Below the pieces are notes generated by a model that was not told the origin of the DNA, did not search any database, and saw only the letters and a list, made by a program, of their open reading frames with translations. DNA of 64,000 bases from Rosenbergiella nectarea (lineage in GTDB: Bacteria > Pseudomonadota > Gammaproteobacteria > Enterobacterales > Enterobacteriaceae), in NCBI RefSeq assembly GCF_900111105.1, contig NZ_FOGC01000006.1:1-64000 (forward strand), read 5' to 3'. Shown piece by piece: positions 41,208 through 50,060 of this stretch. Each line of letters begins with the position of its first letter. Positions within the stretch are counted from its first letter, which is position 1. The position numbers were made by a program, and so were the translations under genes.

Positions 41208-41567
41208 ATGGATGAATATACGCCAAAATATTTCGATATTGCGCAACTAAAATATCTTTGTGAAAAACTCTATACCGAATGTGATTTGTTATTGAACGAA
41301 AATACTCAGTTCGCTGTGAATGATCCAACCGCTACCGAGTCTCTGTTATTGAATGACTTTATTGAACATATCGCTAATGTGGGGATCAATTACCGAATCA
41401 AATATTCACAGGATACGGCACTCATCGAAGCGCTTGACCAGTTTTTAGACCATTCCTCCCAGTTATTGGGAAATTATGGTGTCACACCCAAAGAAATCAA
41501 AGAATGGAAACAACTGTCCGACACACTTTTCCAATATTTCAATAAAACAATAAATAAGTATGAGTAA
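41208..41567 (+). CDS. tomB: Hha antitoxin/modulator TomB
   Basis: 119 residues (E. coli 124) starting MDEYTPKYFDIAQLKYLCEK; a Met one codon earlier is equally open. TomB oxidises and destabilises Hha via a cysteine. The central VGINYRIKYSQD matches the family (ALNYKIKY in E. coli). Followed directly by hha, the usual pair. Confidence 0.92.
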   Translation: MDEYTPKYFDIAQLKYLCEKLYTECDLLLNENTQFAVNDPTATESLLLNDFIEHIANVGINYRIKYSQDTALIEALDQFLDHSSQLLGNYGVTPKEIKEWKQLSDTLFQYFNKTINKYE

Positions 41568-41576
41568 CTAATAATA

Positions 41577-41801
41577 ATGAACACCAACACCTTTCCACTG
41601 ACTAAGAATGACTATTTAATGCGTCTAAGACGTTGCCGCTCTATTGAGACGTTAGAGAGAGTGATCGAGAAGAATAAATATGAGTTATCCGATGATGAGT
41701 TGGTGGTTTTTTACTCTGCCGCCGATCATCGTCTCGCCGAGTTAACCATGAATAAGTTATACGATAAAGTTCCTGCAACGGTATGGAAGTACGTTCGCTA
41801 G
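41577..41801 (+). CDS. hha: Hha, H-NS co-regulator
   Basis: 74 residues. The sequence after a short variable start is nearly the family consensus: [20 protein letters not shown] and [19 protein letters not shown]. Hha binds H-NS and modulates silencing of AT-rich, horizontally acquired genes. The accessory region on the left of the window is the kind of DNA it acts on (inference). Confidence 0.96.
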   Translation: MNTNTFPLTKNDYLMRLRRCRSIETLERVIEKNKYELSDDELVVFYSAADHRLAELTMNKLYDKVPATVWKYVR

Positions 41802-41874
41802 GGAATAAAGGATTTACTCTGGAGACTGAGGCAAGGATGCCATGGCAAAGAGTCAATATGAGTGGATAGTGATT

Positions 41875-41988
41875 GGGTGGGGCCCTTGCCAGCGACATCC
41901 CGGCACATGTGTTACCTGCTGCGGCTGCTTCCTTCCGGACCTGACCGGGTTAACAGGTTAACATTGCGGGAGAACCAACAAGGTCCCC
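41875..41988 (-). ncRNA. ffs: 4.5S RNA (signal recognition particle RNA)
   Basis: The minus strand starts GGGGACCTTGTTGGTTCTCC and contains the highly conserved SRP tetraloop region CAGGTCCGGAAGGAAGCAGC, ending GGGCCCCACCC. The length of about 114 nt equals E. coli ffs. Pairs with Ffh for co-translational targeting. Located between hha and atl, as in E. coli. Confidence 0.97.
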
Positions 41989-42109
41989 ATTGAATTGCTC
42001 CGAAGAGCGAGTGAGATTATGGTAGATGGGCGTTAGAAATGCAAGCTTGATAGCGCCAACCGTTGTTTTATTAAGCATTACTATTGAATCAAGGTATCTA
42101 TTATTCATT

Positions 42110-42424
42110 ATGTGTCTCCCGGAACCCTCTTTTGAGCAGCGTGTTTGGCTCGTTATTAACGCTATCCCCCGTGGAAATGTTGCCAGTTATGGCGATGTGG
42201 CGCATTTAGCCGGTCATCCTCGTGCCGCACGTCAAGTTGGCCGAATACTTAAGCATCTCCCTAATCACTCGCAATTACCCTGGCATCGAGTCATTTCTCA
42301 GCAAGGCAAAATCTCATTGTCTGGGACAAGGGGCGCCGTGCAAAGCGATGCGTTACGTCAGGAAGGGATTGAGGTAAGTGAAGCGGGAAGAATCGATATG
42401 AAAAGATATCGTTGGCGACCATAA
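42110..42424 (+). CDS. atl: Alkyltransferase-like protein (ATL, YbaZ)
   Basis: 104 residues starting MCLPEPSFEQR. A MGMT C-terminal domain in which the alkyl-acceptor cysteine of PCHR is tryptophan (LPWHRVIS). ATLs bind O6-alkylguanine and flag it for nucleotide excision repair. RAARQVGRILKHLP carries the arginine finger. The frame opens at 42026, but this start is closer to the family. A hairpin follows. Confidence 0.9.
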   Translation: MCLPEPSFEQRVWLVINAIPRGNVASYGDVAHLAGHPRAARQVGRILKHLPNHSQLPWHRVISQQGKISLSGTRGAVQSDALRQEGIEVSEAGRIDMKRYRWRP

Positions 42425-42434
42425 TCCGCCAACG
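42410..42434. terminator. Terminator between atl and ybaY
   Basis: CGTTGGCG...CGCCAACG, a perfect 8-bp stem overlapping the atl stop, between convergent genes. Confidence 0.55.
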
Positions 42435-42449
42435 ATAGTAGACAAGGAA

Positions 42450-42920
42450 CTACTGCGCGGTGACAGGAAGTGCAACTTGTGGCACAGCCACTAAGTTGAT
42501 GTCTTTTTTCTGACTTGCCACGCTAGTGATCGGTTGTAATTGGTCAGAGGCAAAGATGACTTTACCATTCAGCGTTATCGCTGCCGTTAACAACGCTTGG
42601 CTATTAGCGCCGAGCTGTACACCTTGCAGCGGCAGCACATAGTTAAACGGTGATTGTTTACCCGATAATGTCTGAACTTGCTGTGCTATGACTTTCGTTT
42701 GTCCTGGACCGCCTGAAGCATCAGATAAAGTCACTGTCAGTGCCGCATTGGCTGGGATTGCCATACGTTGACGAACAAAGACTGAACCGCTGAGTGAGAA
42801 CGGTGCGACTGCTTTAGTCGTTGGATCGTTAGCAATTGGCACAGGTGAACCACTATGGCTCGCGCAGGATGTGACTGCTAATGAGATAAGTAATCCGCCC
42901 AATACGTGTTTTGTTTTCAT
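42450..42920 (-). CDS. ybaY: YbaY-family outer-membrane lipoprotein
   Basis: 156 residues from the Met at 42920 (the open frame reaches 43010). The signal peptide ends in a lipobox LAVTSC, then FSLSGSVFVRQRMAIPANAA and LTVTLSDAS, the YscW-type repeat of YbaY. Function not established. Shorter than E. coli (190). Confidence 0.85.
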   Translation of the reverse strand: MKTKHVLGGLLISLAVTSCASHSGSPVPIANDPTTKAVAPFSLSGSVFVRQRMAIPANAALTVTLSDASGGPGQTKVIAQQVQTLSGKQSPFNYVLPLQGVQLGANSQALLTAAITLNGKVIFASDQLQPITSVASQKKDINLVAVPQVALPVTAQ

Positions 42921-43094
42921 TGATGTCTTCTCCTTGTGAACCAATCTAACCACAATATTGTTGTAATCTTTGCCAATAGGGTAGCTATCGTAACAAAATA
43001 ATTGTGGCACATAATCGAAAATATGCCTGTTAAATCCGCTATTTTTTGATTTTAATTAACGTTAAGCCATATGATTTATCATGAGGATAGACAA

Positions 43095-43967
43095 ATGAGT
43101 CAAGCACTTAACGCGTTAACCGAATTACTCAGCCTCAAAAAAATCGATCCCCTACGATTTATTGGAGAGTGCGAAAATCTAGGCCTTCGCCAAGTTTTTG
43201 GTGGGCAAGTCATTGCTCAGGCCATCAGTGCGGCACAACAAACAACGCTTAGCGATCGACCTATCCACTCCTGCCATAGCTACTTCTTACGTCCGGGTGA
43301 CAGCTCTGTGCCTATTCATTACGAAGTAGAGATATTACGCGATGGCAGAAGCCTGAGCGCTCGACGCGTTATGGCGTTACAGAATGAACAGCTCATTTTC
43401 ACTATGACAGCCTCATTCCATGCCGATGAGCCTGGTTTCTCGCATCAGACCGAAATGCCTTCAGCCCCCGCTCCCCTGTCCTTAGCCACAGAGCAGGAAT
43501 TGGTGCGGCAATTATCTCCCAGCGCGATTAATAAACGATTTGTTAAGGCCTTTAGTGCCGAGCGAGCCCTAGAGATCCGACCGGTTCACCCCTACAATCC
43601 GTTGAAAGGCCATATTTGTGAAGGGCAACGCCAGTTATGGTTAAAAGCCAATGGACATCTCGGCGAGCACTCTTTCAACCATAACGCTCTACTAGGCTAT
43701 GCTGCCGATCTCAATTTTCTTCCGGTAGCCTTACAACCCCACGGCAAAGGATTTTTAGAGGAAGGTATGCAAGTGGCCACGGTTGACCATTCAATGTGGT
43801 TCCACCGCCCCGTCAATATGAATGATTGGCTTCTCTATGATATTGAGAGTCCTTCAGCACAAAATAGTCGGGGATTCGTGCGGGGAGCTTTTTACGATAG
43901 ACAAGGCACATTAATTGCCTCAACAGCGCAGGAAGGGGTCATTCGACAGCGGGTTGCTCAATCCTAA
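43095..43967 (+). CDS. tesB: Acyl-CoA thioesterase II
   Basis: 290 residues (E. coli 286). Double hot-dog enzyme hydrolysing medium/long acyl-CoA. Start [12 protein letters not shown] follows GAGGA; an in-frame Met at 43071 is less likely. [33 protein letters not shown] and [20 protein letters not shown] match. Confidence 0.96.
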   Translation: MSQALNALTELLSLKKIDPLRFIGECENLGLRQVFGGQVIAQAISAAQQTTLSDRPIHSCHSYFLRPGDSSVPIHYEVEILRDGRSLSARRVMALQNEQLIFTMTASFHADEPGFSHQTEMPSAPAPLSLATEQELVRQLSPSAINKRFVKAFSAERALEIRPVHPYNPLKGHICEGQRQLWLKANGHLGEHSFNHNALLGYAADLNFLPVALQPHGKGFLEEGMQVATVDHSMWFHRPVNMNDWLLYDIESPSAQNSRGFVRGAFYDRQGTLIASTAQEGVIRQRVAQS

Positions 43968-43972
43968 AAGTT

Positions 43973-43995
43973 CAGCCTGGACAGATGCCAGGCTG
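43973..43995. terminator. Bidirectional terminator between tesB and amtB
   Basis: CAGCCTGG-ACAGATG-CCAGGCTG, a perfect 8-bp stem between convergent genes. Confidence 0.7.
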
Positions 43996-44002
43996 ATAGA
44001 TT

Positions 44003-45292
44003 TTACTGATTATAGGCGTTCTCACCGTGACTATTCACATCGAGGCCTTCACGCTCTAAATCTTCACTCACTCTTAGGCCAACCGTCATGTCGGCTATCT
44101 TGAAACTAATGAACGCGACGACACCCGACCACACAATAGTGACAAGACAACTCAGTAATTGAATCCATACTTGGTGCCCCATCGTCACGCCTTCTGCGTA
44201 GCCTACGCCGCCTAGAGAAGAGGATGCAAAGACACCGGTCAGTAAGCACCCAACGATACCGCAGACGCCGTGCACGCCAAATACGTCACAAGGATCATCC
44301 ACTCTTAGGAAACGTTTTAAGCCTGTAACCCCCCAGATGCCGGCTAATCCACCCACAACACCGATGACCAGCGCCCCACCCACTCCTACGTAGCCACAGG
44401 CGGGAGTAATGGCCACTAATCCCGCGATGAAGCCGGAGCAAGCGCCGAGTAATGAAGGTTTACCGCGTATCGCCCACTCTCCGAATGTCCAAGACAAAAT
44501 AGCGCCAGCCGTGGCAACGATAGTATTCACAAAGGCTAGTGCGGCAATTTCATTGGCTGATGCTGCGGAGCCTGCGTTAAACCCAAACCAACCGATATAA
44601 AGAATCGCAGTGCCGGTGAAAACCATCGGCAGGTTATGAGGTTTAAAGGCTTCTTTACCAAAGCCGCTACGTTTACCCAGCACCCATGCCCCCACTAATC
44701 CGCCGATTGCTGCATTGATATGCACAACCGTGCCACCAGCAAAATCTAAGGCACCATCTTTCGCTAAAAGGCCATTGGCCCAGACCATATGCGCGATAGG
44801 GAAATAGGAGAAGGTTACCCACAGTAGCGAGAAAATTAACACAGCAGAGAAACGAACGCGTTCAGCTAATGCCCCAACCACCAAAGCAACCGTTATACAC
44901 GCAAACGAGGCTTGATAAGCGACGTGGATATATTGATAAATGCTACCCATTACTGCTTTGAGTTCGATGCCTTTCAGCAGGGTCCATTGGAAACCGCCAA
45001 AAAAGTTATTTCCTTCACTGAAGGTTAGTGAGTAGCCATAGACGACCCATACCACACAGACTAAAGCGAAAGTAACTGATACTTGGGTCATCAATGATAA
45101 AACGTTTTTGCCACGGATTAAGCCACCGTAAAACAGTGCCACGCCAGGCACGGTCATAAACAATACCAGTGCCGTGCAAATCATCATGAAACCATTATCG
45201 GCGCCGCTGGCGGTAGGCTCCGGTGCGGCAAAGGCTAAGCTAGGTAGCCCTAATGCAGCAAATAAACTTAGCAGTGAGACTATTTTTTTCAT
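44003..45292 (-). CDS. amtB: Ammonium transporter AmtB
   Basis: 429 residues (E. coli 428) starting MKKIVSLLSLF with a cleaved signal peptide (ALAFAAPEP). Eleven membrane helices. Conducts ammonium, gated by GlnK. TVPGVALFYGGLIRGKN, GGTVVHINAAIGGLVGAWVL (with the pore histidine) and GVHGVCGIVGCL (second pore histidine) are visible. In operon after glnK. An in-frame N-terminal extension to 45436 is not coding. Confidence 0.97.
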   Translation of the reverse strand: MKKIVSLLSLFAALGLPSLAFAAPEPTASGADNGFMMICTALVLFMTVPGVALFYGGLIRGKNVLSLMTQVSVTFALVCVVWVVYGYSLTFSEGNNFFGGFQWTLLKGIELKAVMGSIYQYIHVAYQASFACITVALVVGALAERVRFSAVLIFSLLWVTFSYFPIAHMVWANGLLAKDGALDFAGGTVVHINAAIGGLVGAWVLGKRSGFGKEAFKPHNLPMVFTGTAILYIGWFGFNAGSAASANEIAALAFVNTIVATAGAILSWTFGEWAIRGKPSLLGACSGFIAGLVAITPACGYVGVGGALVIGVVGGLAGIWGVTGLKRFLRVDDPCDVFGVHGVCGIVGCLLTGVFASSSLGGVGYAEGVTMGHQVWIQLLSCLVTIVWSGVVAFISFKIADMTVGLRVSEDLEREGLDVNSHGENAYNQ

Positions 45293-45317
45293 ATTATTCC
45301 CCAATTGCTGCATGAAA

Positions 45318-45656
45318 TTACAGTGCCGACTCATCGATTTCGCCTGTACGAATACGAATAACGCGTTCCAGATTAGAGACGAAAATTTTACCATCTCCAA
45401 TTTTACCGGTATAAGCTGCCTTAGTAATGACTTCAATAACTTCTTCTAACTGGTCCTCAGCTATTGCAATATCGATTTTGACTTTCGGCAGGAAATTGAC
45501 ACTATATTCTGCACCGCGATAAAGCTCTGCATGACCCTTTTGGCGACCAAAGCCCTTAACTTCCGTTACTGTTAGACCTTGAATTCCGATCGAAGATAAC
45601 GCTTCACGAACGTCTTCAAGTTTGAAAGGTTTGATCACTACCGTCACGAGTTTCAT
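45318..45656 (-). CDS. glnK: PII signal protein GlnK
   Basis: 112 residues, exact family length. Trimeric nitrogen sensor, uridylylated on the T-loop tyrosine in ELYRGAEYSVNF; binds 2-oxoglutarate and ATP. MKLVTVVIKPFKLEDVREAL and IGDGKIFVSNLERVIRIRTG match. Controlled by a sigma-54 promoter, see below. Confidence 0.97.
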   Translation of the reverse strand: MKLVTVVIKPFKLEDVREALSSIGIQGLTVTEVKGFGRQKGHAELYRGAEYSVNFLPKVKIDIAIAEDQLEEVIEVITKAAYTGKIGDGKIFVSNLERVIRIRTGEIDESAL

Positions 45657-45696
45657 TTGTATTCCCCAAACAGCCTGCCAATATTTATTTTGAGGA

Positions 45697-45712
45697 AGCA
45701 ATAAACGTGCCA
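45697..45712 (-). promoter_or_regulatory. Sigma-54 (-24/-12) promoter of glnK-amtB
   Basis: TGGCAC-GTTTA-TTGCT on the minus strand matches the consensus TGGCAC-N5-TTGCA, about 40 bp before glnK. The operon should respond to nitrogen limitation via NtrC. Confidence 0.88.
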
Positions 45713-45784
45713 CCTTATAGAACACTGCTGGCATTCAGAATGGGACGATAAGGATTGGGTGATCATATAACGCGAGAGGAGGAT

Positions 45785-45801
45785 TGCACCGTATTAGTGC
45801 A
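45785..45801. promoter_or_regulatory. NtrC-like binding site upstream of glnK
   Basis: TGCACCGTATTAGTGCA is a dyad matching the NtrC consensus TGCACY-N5-GGTGCA except for one base, about 90 bp upstream of the sigma-54 promoter. Confidence 0.75.
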
Positions 45802-45835
45802 CCCCGCTCATAGTAGAGGCGATTTTAGTGCAGCC

Positions 45836-46291
45836 TCACAAGGGTAGGGCCGTCGTATATTTAATTTCTTCCATCGAGAAGCTCGACGTTACCACACTTA
45901 ACCCATCGATACTGTTAACCAACGATTTATAGAAGTTGTCATAACATTTCATATCTTTGACTTGAACGCGCAATAGATAGTCATATTCGCCTGTAAGCCG
46001 ATGACACGCTAATACTTCTGGCATCGTTTTGATTTGTTGAACAAAATCGATATACCATTCGCGATTGTGATGTAGGGTTTTAAGAAACATGAAGGCCGTA
46101 AGAGTGAGTCCCAATTTTTCCGGATTTAATAACGCGACTTGCGCGCGAATAACCCCCTCTTCTTCTAATTTTTTCAGTCGCTTCCAACAGGGTGTGGCTG
46201 TCAGGTTTATGGCATCAGCTAACGCCTGTAAAGAAAGACTGCAATCCTCTTGCAGTAAGGCGAGTAACTTACGATCAATTTTATCTATCAT
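45836..46291 (-). CDS. decR: Lrp-family regulator DecR
   Basis: 151 residues (E. coli 152). Start [13 protein letters not shown]; an upstream Met at 46297 (MYMID) is possible. HTH in [20 protein letters not shown], then an RAM-type ligand domain ending [15 protein letters not shown]. DecR activates cysteine detoxification in E. coli. mdlAB, which lie next to it in E. coli, are absent. Confidence 0.92.
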   Translation of the reverse strand: MIDKIDRKLLALLQEDCSLSLQALADAINLTATPCWKRLKKLEEEGVIRAQVALLNPEKLGLTLTAFMFLKTLHHNREWYIDFVQQIKTMPEVLACHRLTGEYDYLLRVQVKDMKCYDNFYKSLVNSIDGLSVVTSSFSMEEIKYTTALPL

Positions 46292-46398
46292 GTACATGCC
46301 TCTCGTCAAAGCCAAATGAGCACTATCATACTGCTTATTTTGCTGCGACTCCCCTTCTCAGGGTAAAATAGCCAAAATTTTCCTTAGAGACGGTAAAG

Positions 46399-47094
46399 AT
46401 GAAAAAGGCAGTTGTGGTATTTAGTGGTGGCCAAGACTCAACCACCTGTTTAGTGCAGGCCATCCAGCACTATGATGAGGTTCATTGCATTACGTTCGAT
46501 TATGGACAGCGTCATCAGCAAGAGATCGATATCGCCAAGCAGCTCACTGAACGATTAGGCGTGGCCGCGCACAAAGTCATGGATGTGACCTTACTTAACG
46601 AATTAGCGATAAGCAGTCTGACGCAAGACAATATCCCTGTTCCCGGTTATCAACCTGATGCCACGGGATTACCCAGCACATTTGTACCGGGTCGCAATAT
46701 TCTATTTCTCACCTTGGCATCGATTTACGCCTATCAGGTAGAAGCGGAAGCCGTGATCACGGGTGTCTGTGAGACCGATTTTTCGGGCTATCCAGATTGC
46801 CGCGATGAGTTTGTTAAAGCGCTGAATCAAGCCGTCGTTCTCGGGATGGCTAAAGACGTTCGCTACGAGACACCGTTGATGTGGCTCAATAAAGCAGAAA
46901 CCTGGGCACTTGCCGACTATTGGGGGCAGTTACCCCTAATTAAAGACCATACGTTAACTTGCTATAACGGCATAGCCGGTTCGGGTTGCGGAGAATGTGC
47001 TGCCTGTCACTTACGGGCTAGAGGCCTCGAAGAATATCTCAATGCCCCAGAAGAGACACTGCAACACTTAAAGCAAAAAAATCAGCTTAGCTAA
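46399..47094 (+). CDS. queC: 7-cyano-7-deazaguanine synthase
   Basis: 231 residues. Converts CDG to preQ0 in queuosine synthesis, an ATP-dependent step. The PP-loop is [18 protein letters not shown]; the C-terminal zinc cysteines are in [19 protein letters not shown]. Divergent from decR. Confidence 0.97.
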   Translation: MKKAVVVFSGGQDSTTCLVQAIQHYDEVHCITFDYGQRHQQEIDIAKQLTERLGVAAHKVMDVTLLNELAISSLTQDNIPVPGYQPDATGLPSTFVPGRNILFLTLASIYAYQVEAEAVITGVCETDFSGYPDCRDEFVKALNQAVVLGMAKDVRYETPLMWLNKAETWALADYWGQLPLIKDHTLTCYNGIAGSGCGECAACHLRARGLEEYLNAPEETLQHLKQKNQLS

Positions 47095-47099
47095 CGACA

Positions 47100-47119
47100 G
47101 GGGTTACTTCGGTAACCCC
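47100..47119. terminator. Bidirectional terminator between queC and ybaV
   Basis: GGGGTTAC-TTCG-GTAACCCC, perfect stem with a stable tetraloop between convergent genes. Confidence 0.8.
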
Positions 47120-47126
47120 TCACTTC

Positions 47127-47441
47127 CTATAACGTGAGTTTTCCAACCACACGGCTAACAAGGCTTTCTCCAAAACCTGGCACTTCAATCAGCTGCTTCA
47201 CATCGGTAAATAAACCATATTTTTCTCTGTACTCAATGATGGCTTGGGCTTTTCTCAGTCCGACACCATTGAGTTGAGCGGCTAAGGTCGCGGCATCAGC
47301 AGTGTTGAGATTGACCTTATCAGCCAGCTGTTCTTGTACAGCCTCGATTTTTTTCTCTGCTTGTTTTGGCGTGGTTGCCTGTGTCAGGGGACTGAACGTG
47401 GCAAAGAGTAAAACGAAGATAGTGAGTTGTTGTCGGGTCAT
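47127..47441 (-). CDS. ybaV: ComEA-family helix-hairpin-helix protein YbaV
   Basis: 104 residues. Signal peptide (LTIFVLLFATFSPLTQA) and a C-terminal HhH domain VNLNTADAATLAAQLNGVGL, then KAQAIIEYREKYG and IEVPGFGESLVSRV. Exported DNA-binding protein; a competence role is not shown for enterobacteria. fadM, found between ybaV and queC in E. coli, is missing. Confidence 0.92.
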   Translation of the reverse strand: MTRQQLTIFVLLFATFSPLTQATTPKQAEKKIEAVQEQLADKVNLNTADAATLAAQLNGVGLRKAQAIIEYREKYGLFTDVKQLIEVPGFGESLVSRVVGKLTL

Positions 47442-47518
47442 AGATGCTCTCCTGTTTAGTAAAGCTATAGGCTATGCACAAGAGAAGAGCTTGCCAATCA
47501 AGTGACTTAAGAAATGGA

Positions 47519-47540
47519 AAAGGCCGCATAAGCGGCCTTT
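47519..47540 (-). terminator. Terminator of ppiD
   Basis: AAAGGCCGC-ATAA-GCGGCCTTT, perfect 9-bp stem, flanked by A/T on both sides; 36 bp after the ppiD stop. Confidence 0.85.
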
Positions 47541-47575
47541 GATTTATCATTGAAACAAAAAATTTTTTGGGAGTG

Positions 47576-49444
47576 TTATTGCAGTTGTACTGCATCACCG
47601 TATTGAATCTTCGCTTCCTGACGTAATTGCTCGAGCAAAGCGGTAAAGGCAAGCTGGGCATTATTGTCCGCAATACCGTTCACCATTTGTGCTTTCTGTG
47701 CAGCAGGCATTTCGCCAGTCATCACTTTATCCAAGGCGATAATCACAACGTTCCCACTATTGTCTCGGGTGAAGCCATAGCTAGGTGTCGTTCCTTGCGG
47801 GGGGGTTAACCCAAAAACCGTCTCTGATAGAGAAGATTGCTGATTACGTTGCAAGGTTTGCGCAGCACCAAATTGCAGTCCTGATTGGGTAAAGCGGGTT
47901 TGTTTACCTTGGCGTAGTTCGGAGACTATTGATTCCGCTTGGGCTTTGGCTGCAGCAACTGCTTTATCATGTTTGATGGCAGCGGTAATTTCTGCTGTCA
48001 CCTCTGCTTGGGGTTTCACTTTAGCAGGTTGATGAGCTGAGATACGCACTAGGAATGCGCGGTCACCGTCGACCGTGATAATACTAGAGTTACTGCCAGG
48101 CGTGCCTTGTTCGCCGAGTAAGCTACCATTGAAGATGACCTCTTTAACAGGGTCAAAATTCAGCGCATTAGGAACAGATTGTTGGCTGAACCATGAGGTT
48201 TCAACCGCTTTTGTTCCCGCAACCTGTTCAGCTGCAGCCAGGGAGTCATTATCGTTGCTCGCCGCATCATTCACTTTTTGCTGCAGTGCATAGAACTGGC
48301 TGATTGCGGTTTCTTGTTGCACTTTGTCCGCAACGGCTTGGTGGACTGTTGTCAGCGCCTGTTGTTGTTCCGGTTGGACATCATCTAAACGGACAATGAG
48401 ATACCCCACAGAGCTTTTGATTACGCCAGAGAGTGCGCCCTTTTCAGTCAACTTCGCTGACGTCAGTTCGTCAGGAGTAGAATCTTGCTCCATCCAACCC
48501 AGATCGCCCCCTTGCTTAGCCGAGACAGGGTCTTGAGAGTGTTGACGCGCAATTTCAGCAAAATCAGCGCCTTGCTGCAATTGCTTGAGCAGATCCTTGG
48601 CTTGTTGCTGGGTTTTCACCTGAATGACGCTATAACGTTGGCGAGATTGCTGAGTGTAATCCGCTTTGTGGCTATCGTACCAGGCTTGAATCTCTTGCTC
48701 AGTCGGGGCTTTTTGCATCGCCTTAGCGTCGAGCTTGATGTAACTGACTTTAAATTGTTCAGGTAACTTGAATGCGTCTTGATGCGATGCGTAATAACCT
48801 TTGATTTCATCGTCGTTGACCTTTTGTTGTACCGCTAAGGCATCAACATTTAAGGTTGCTTGACGTATTCGACGTTGCTGAGAAACTAAGTCGGCGATAC
48901 GGTTCGCTTCTCTGTTCAGCACAAAATCTGTATTACCTATTGCCTGTGCCAACTGCTGATTTGCCAGGCTTTTACGCAATGATGCCGCATAACTATCAGG
49001 TGTGTAACCCACACTGCTCAACACAGAGTTATACAGGGCGTTATCGAAATGGCCATTAGTTTGGAATTGCGGGACGGCAAAAATAGCCTGCTTAATTTGC
49101 TCATCAGTCACCGCAAGGTTTAGTGAGTGAACATATTGTTGTAGAAGTGTTTGGTCCACAAGCTGGGAAAGCGCTTGTTGGCGGAGCTGTTGCATAAATT
49201 GCTCATTGCCCGCTAGCTGTGCGTATTGGTCACCCAATTGCTGCTGCTGGCGTGTGCGTTCGTTGTTATACGCATTGTCGAATTGAGCTCGGCTGATTGT
49301 TTCACCGTTAATTTTTGCAGCATAATAATGAGTTCCGCCGATCAAATAATTACTGACACCGGTCAGTACGAACGAAATAATGATTATTCCCAGTATGATT
49401 TTAAGCACAACGTGATTAGACGCTGAGCGTAAATTGTCCATCAT
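47576..49444 (-). CDS. ppiD: Periplasmic chaperone PpiD
   Basis: 622 residues, close to E. coli's 623, from MMDNLRSASNH. One N-terminal membrane anchor (LKIILGIIIISFVLTGVSNY), then a SurA-like chaperone domain and a parvulin domain (about 265-360: SVIQVKTQQQAKDLLKQLQQ, QDPVSAKQGGDLGWM). Associated with the Sec translocon. Confidence 0.96.
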   Translation of the reverse strand: MMDNLRSASNHVVLKIILGIIIISFVLTGVSNYLIGGTHYYAAKINGETISRAQFDNAYNNERTRQQQQLGDQYAQLAGNEQFMQQLRQQALSQLVDQTLLQQYVHSLNLAVTDEQIKQAIFAVPQFQTNGHFDNALYNSVLSSVGYTPDSYAASLRKSLANQQLAQAIGNTDFVLNREANRIADLVSQQRRIRQATLNVDALAVQQKVNDDEIKGYYASHQDAFKLPEQFKVSYIKLDAKAMQKAPTEQEIQAWYDSHKADYTQQSRQRYSVIQVKTQQQAKDLLKQLQQGADFAEIARQHSQDPVSAKQGGDLGWMEQDSTPDELTSAKLTEKGALSGVIKSSVGYLIVRLDDVQPEQQQALTTVHQAVADKVQQETAISQFYALQQKVNDAASNDNDSLAAAEQVAGTKAVETSWFSQQSVPNALNFDPVKEVIFNGSLLGEQGTPGSNSSIITVDGDRAFLVRISAHQPAKVKPQAEVTAEITAAIKHDKAVAAAKAQAESIVSELRQGKQTRFTQSGLQFGAAQTLQRNQQSSLSETVFGLTPPQGTTPSYGFTRDNSGNVVIIALDKVMTGEMPAAQKAQMVNGIADNNAQLAFTALLEQLRQEAKIQYGDAVQLQ

Positions 49445-49520
49445 GATTTGGCAACACTCCACTGTGGTGTAAATTTAACGCTGACCGATGTGGCCTTGGG
49501 CAACCCATATGACTTACCAG

Positions 49521-49547
49521 AAAAAAAGGCACATCGCTTGATGTGCC
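49521..49547 (-). terminator. Terminator of hupB
   Basis: GGCACATC-GCTT-GATGTGCC followed on the minus strand by seven T; 70 bp after the hupB stop. Confidence 0.9.
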
Positions 49548-49617
49548 TCTATGTTACATGAGAAGCGTTATCGCGTCCTCATTCCATGAAAGAAATAGTT
49601 TCACGGTGCATCAAGAC

Positions 49618-49890
49618 TTAGTTAACTGAGCCTTTTAATCCTTTACCTGCGCGGAAGCCTGGGACTTTACCGGCAGGGATAGTAATCTCTTTACCTGTTT
49701 GCGGGTTACGGCCAGTACGTTCAGCACGCTCTTTAACCGCAAAAGTTCCAAAACCGACCAGAGCAACGTCATCACCAGCTTTTAATGATTCAGTTACCGC
49801 ACCAATAAATGCGTCTAAAACACGTCCTGCAGCTGCTTTGGAAATATCTGCATCAGCAGCAATTTTATCAACCAATTGTGATTTATTCAC
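49618..49890 (-). CDS. hupB: DNA-binding protein HU-beta
   Basis: 90 residues. [20 protein letters not shown], then the DNA-bending arm [20 protein letters not shown]. Nucleoid architectural protein. Confidence 0.98.
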   Translation of the reverse strand: MNKSQLVDKIAADADISKAAAGRVLDAFIGAVTESLKAGDDVALVGFGTFAVKERAERTGRNPQTGKEITIPAGKVPGFRAGKGLKGSVN

Positions 49891-50020
49891 GTTAACATCC
49901 CCTTTATTATTTCATGTCGCAGAGAGATTTCCCTCTCACTTATGAGCTGCTTGTTATAGCAGGCATCGGCGCTCGAAACAACGTAAATGCTCCGAATGGT
50001 CTGCAAAAAACTACTTATTA

Positions 50021-50049
50021 TGTCGAATACCGACCCTCGGTATTCGACA
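50021..50049 (-). terminator. Terminator of lon
   Basis: A perfect 13-bp palindrome, TGTCGAATACCGA paired with its complement around a CCC loop, 12 bp after the lon stop. Confidence 0.8.
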
Positions 50050-50060
50050 AGTTCGCCATG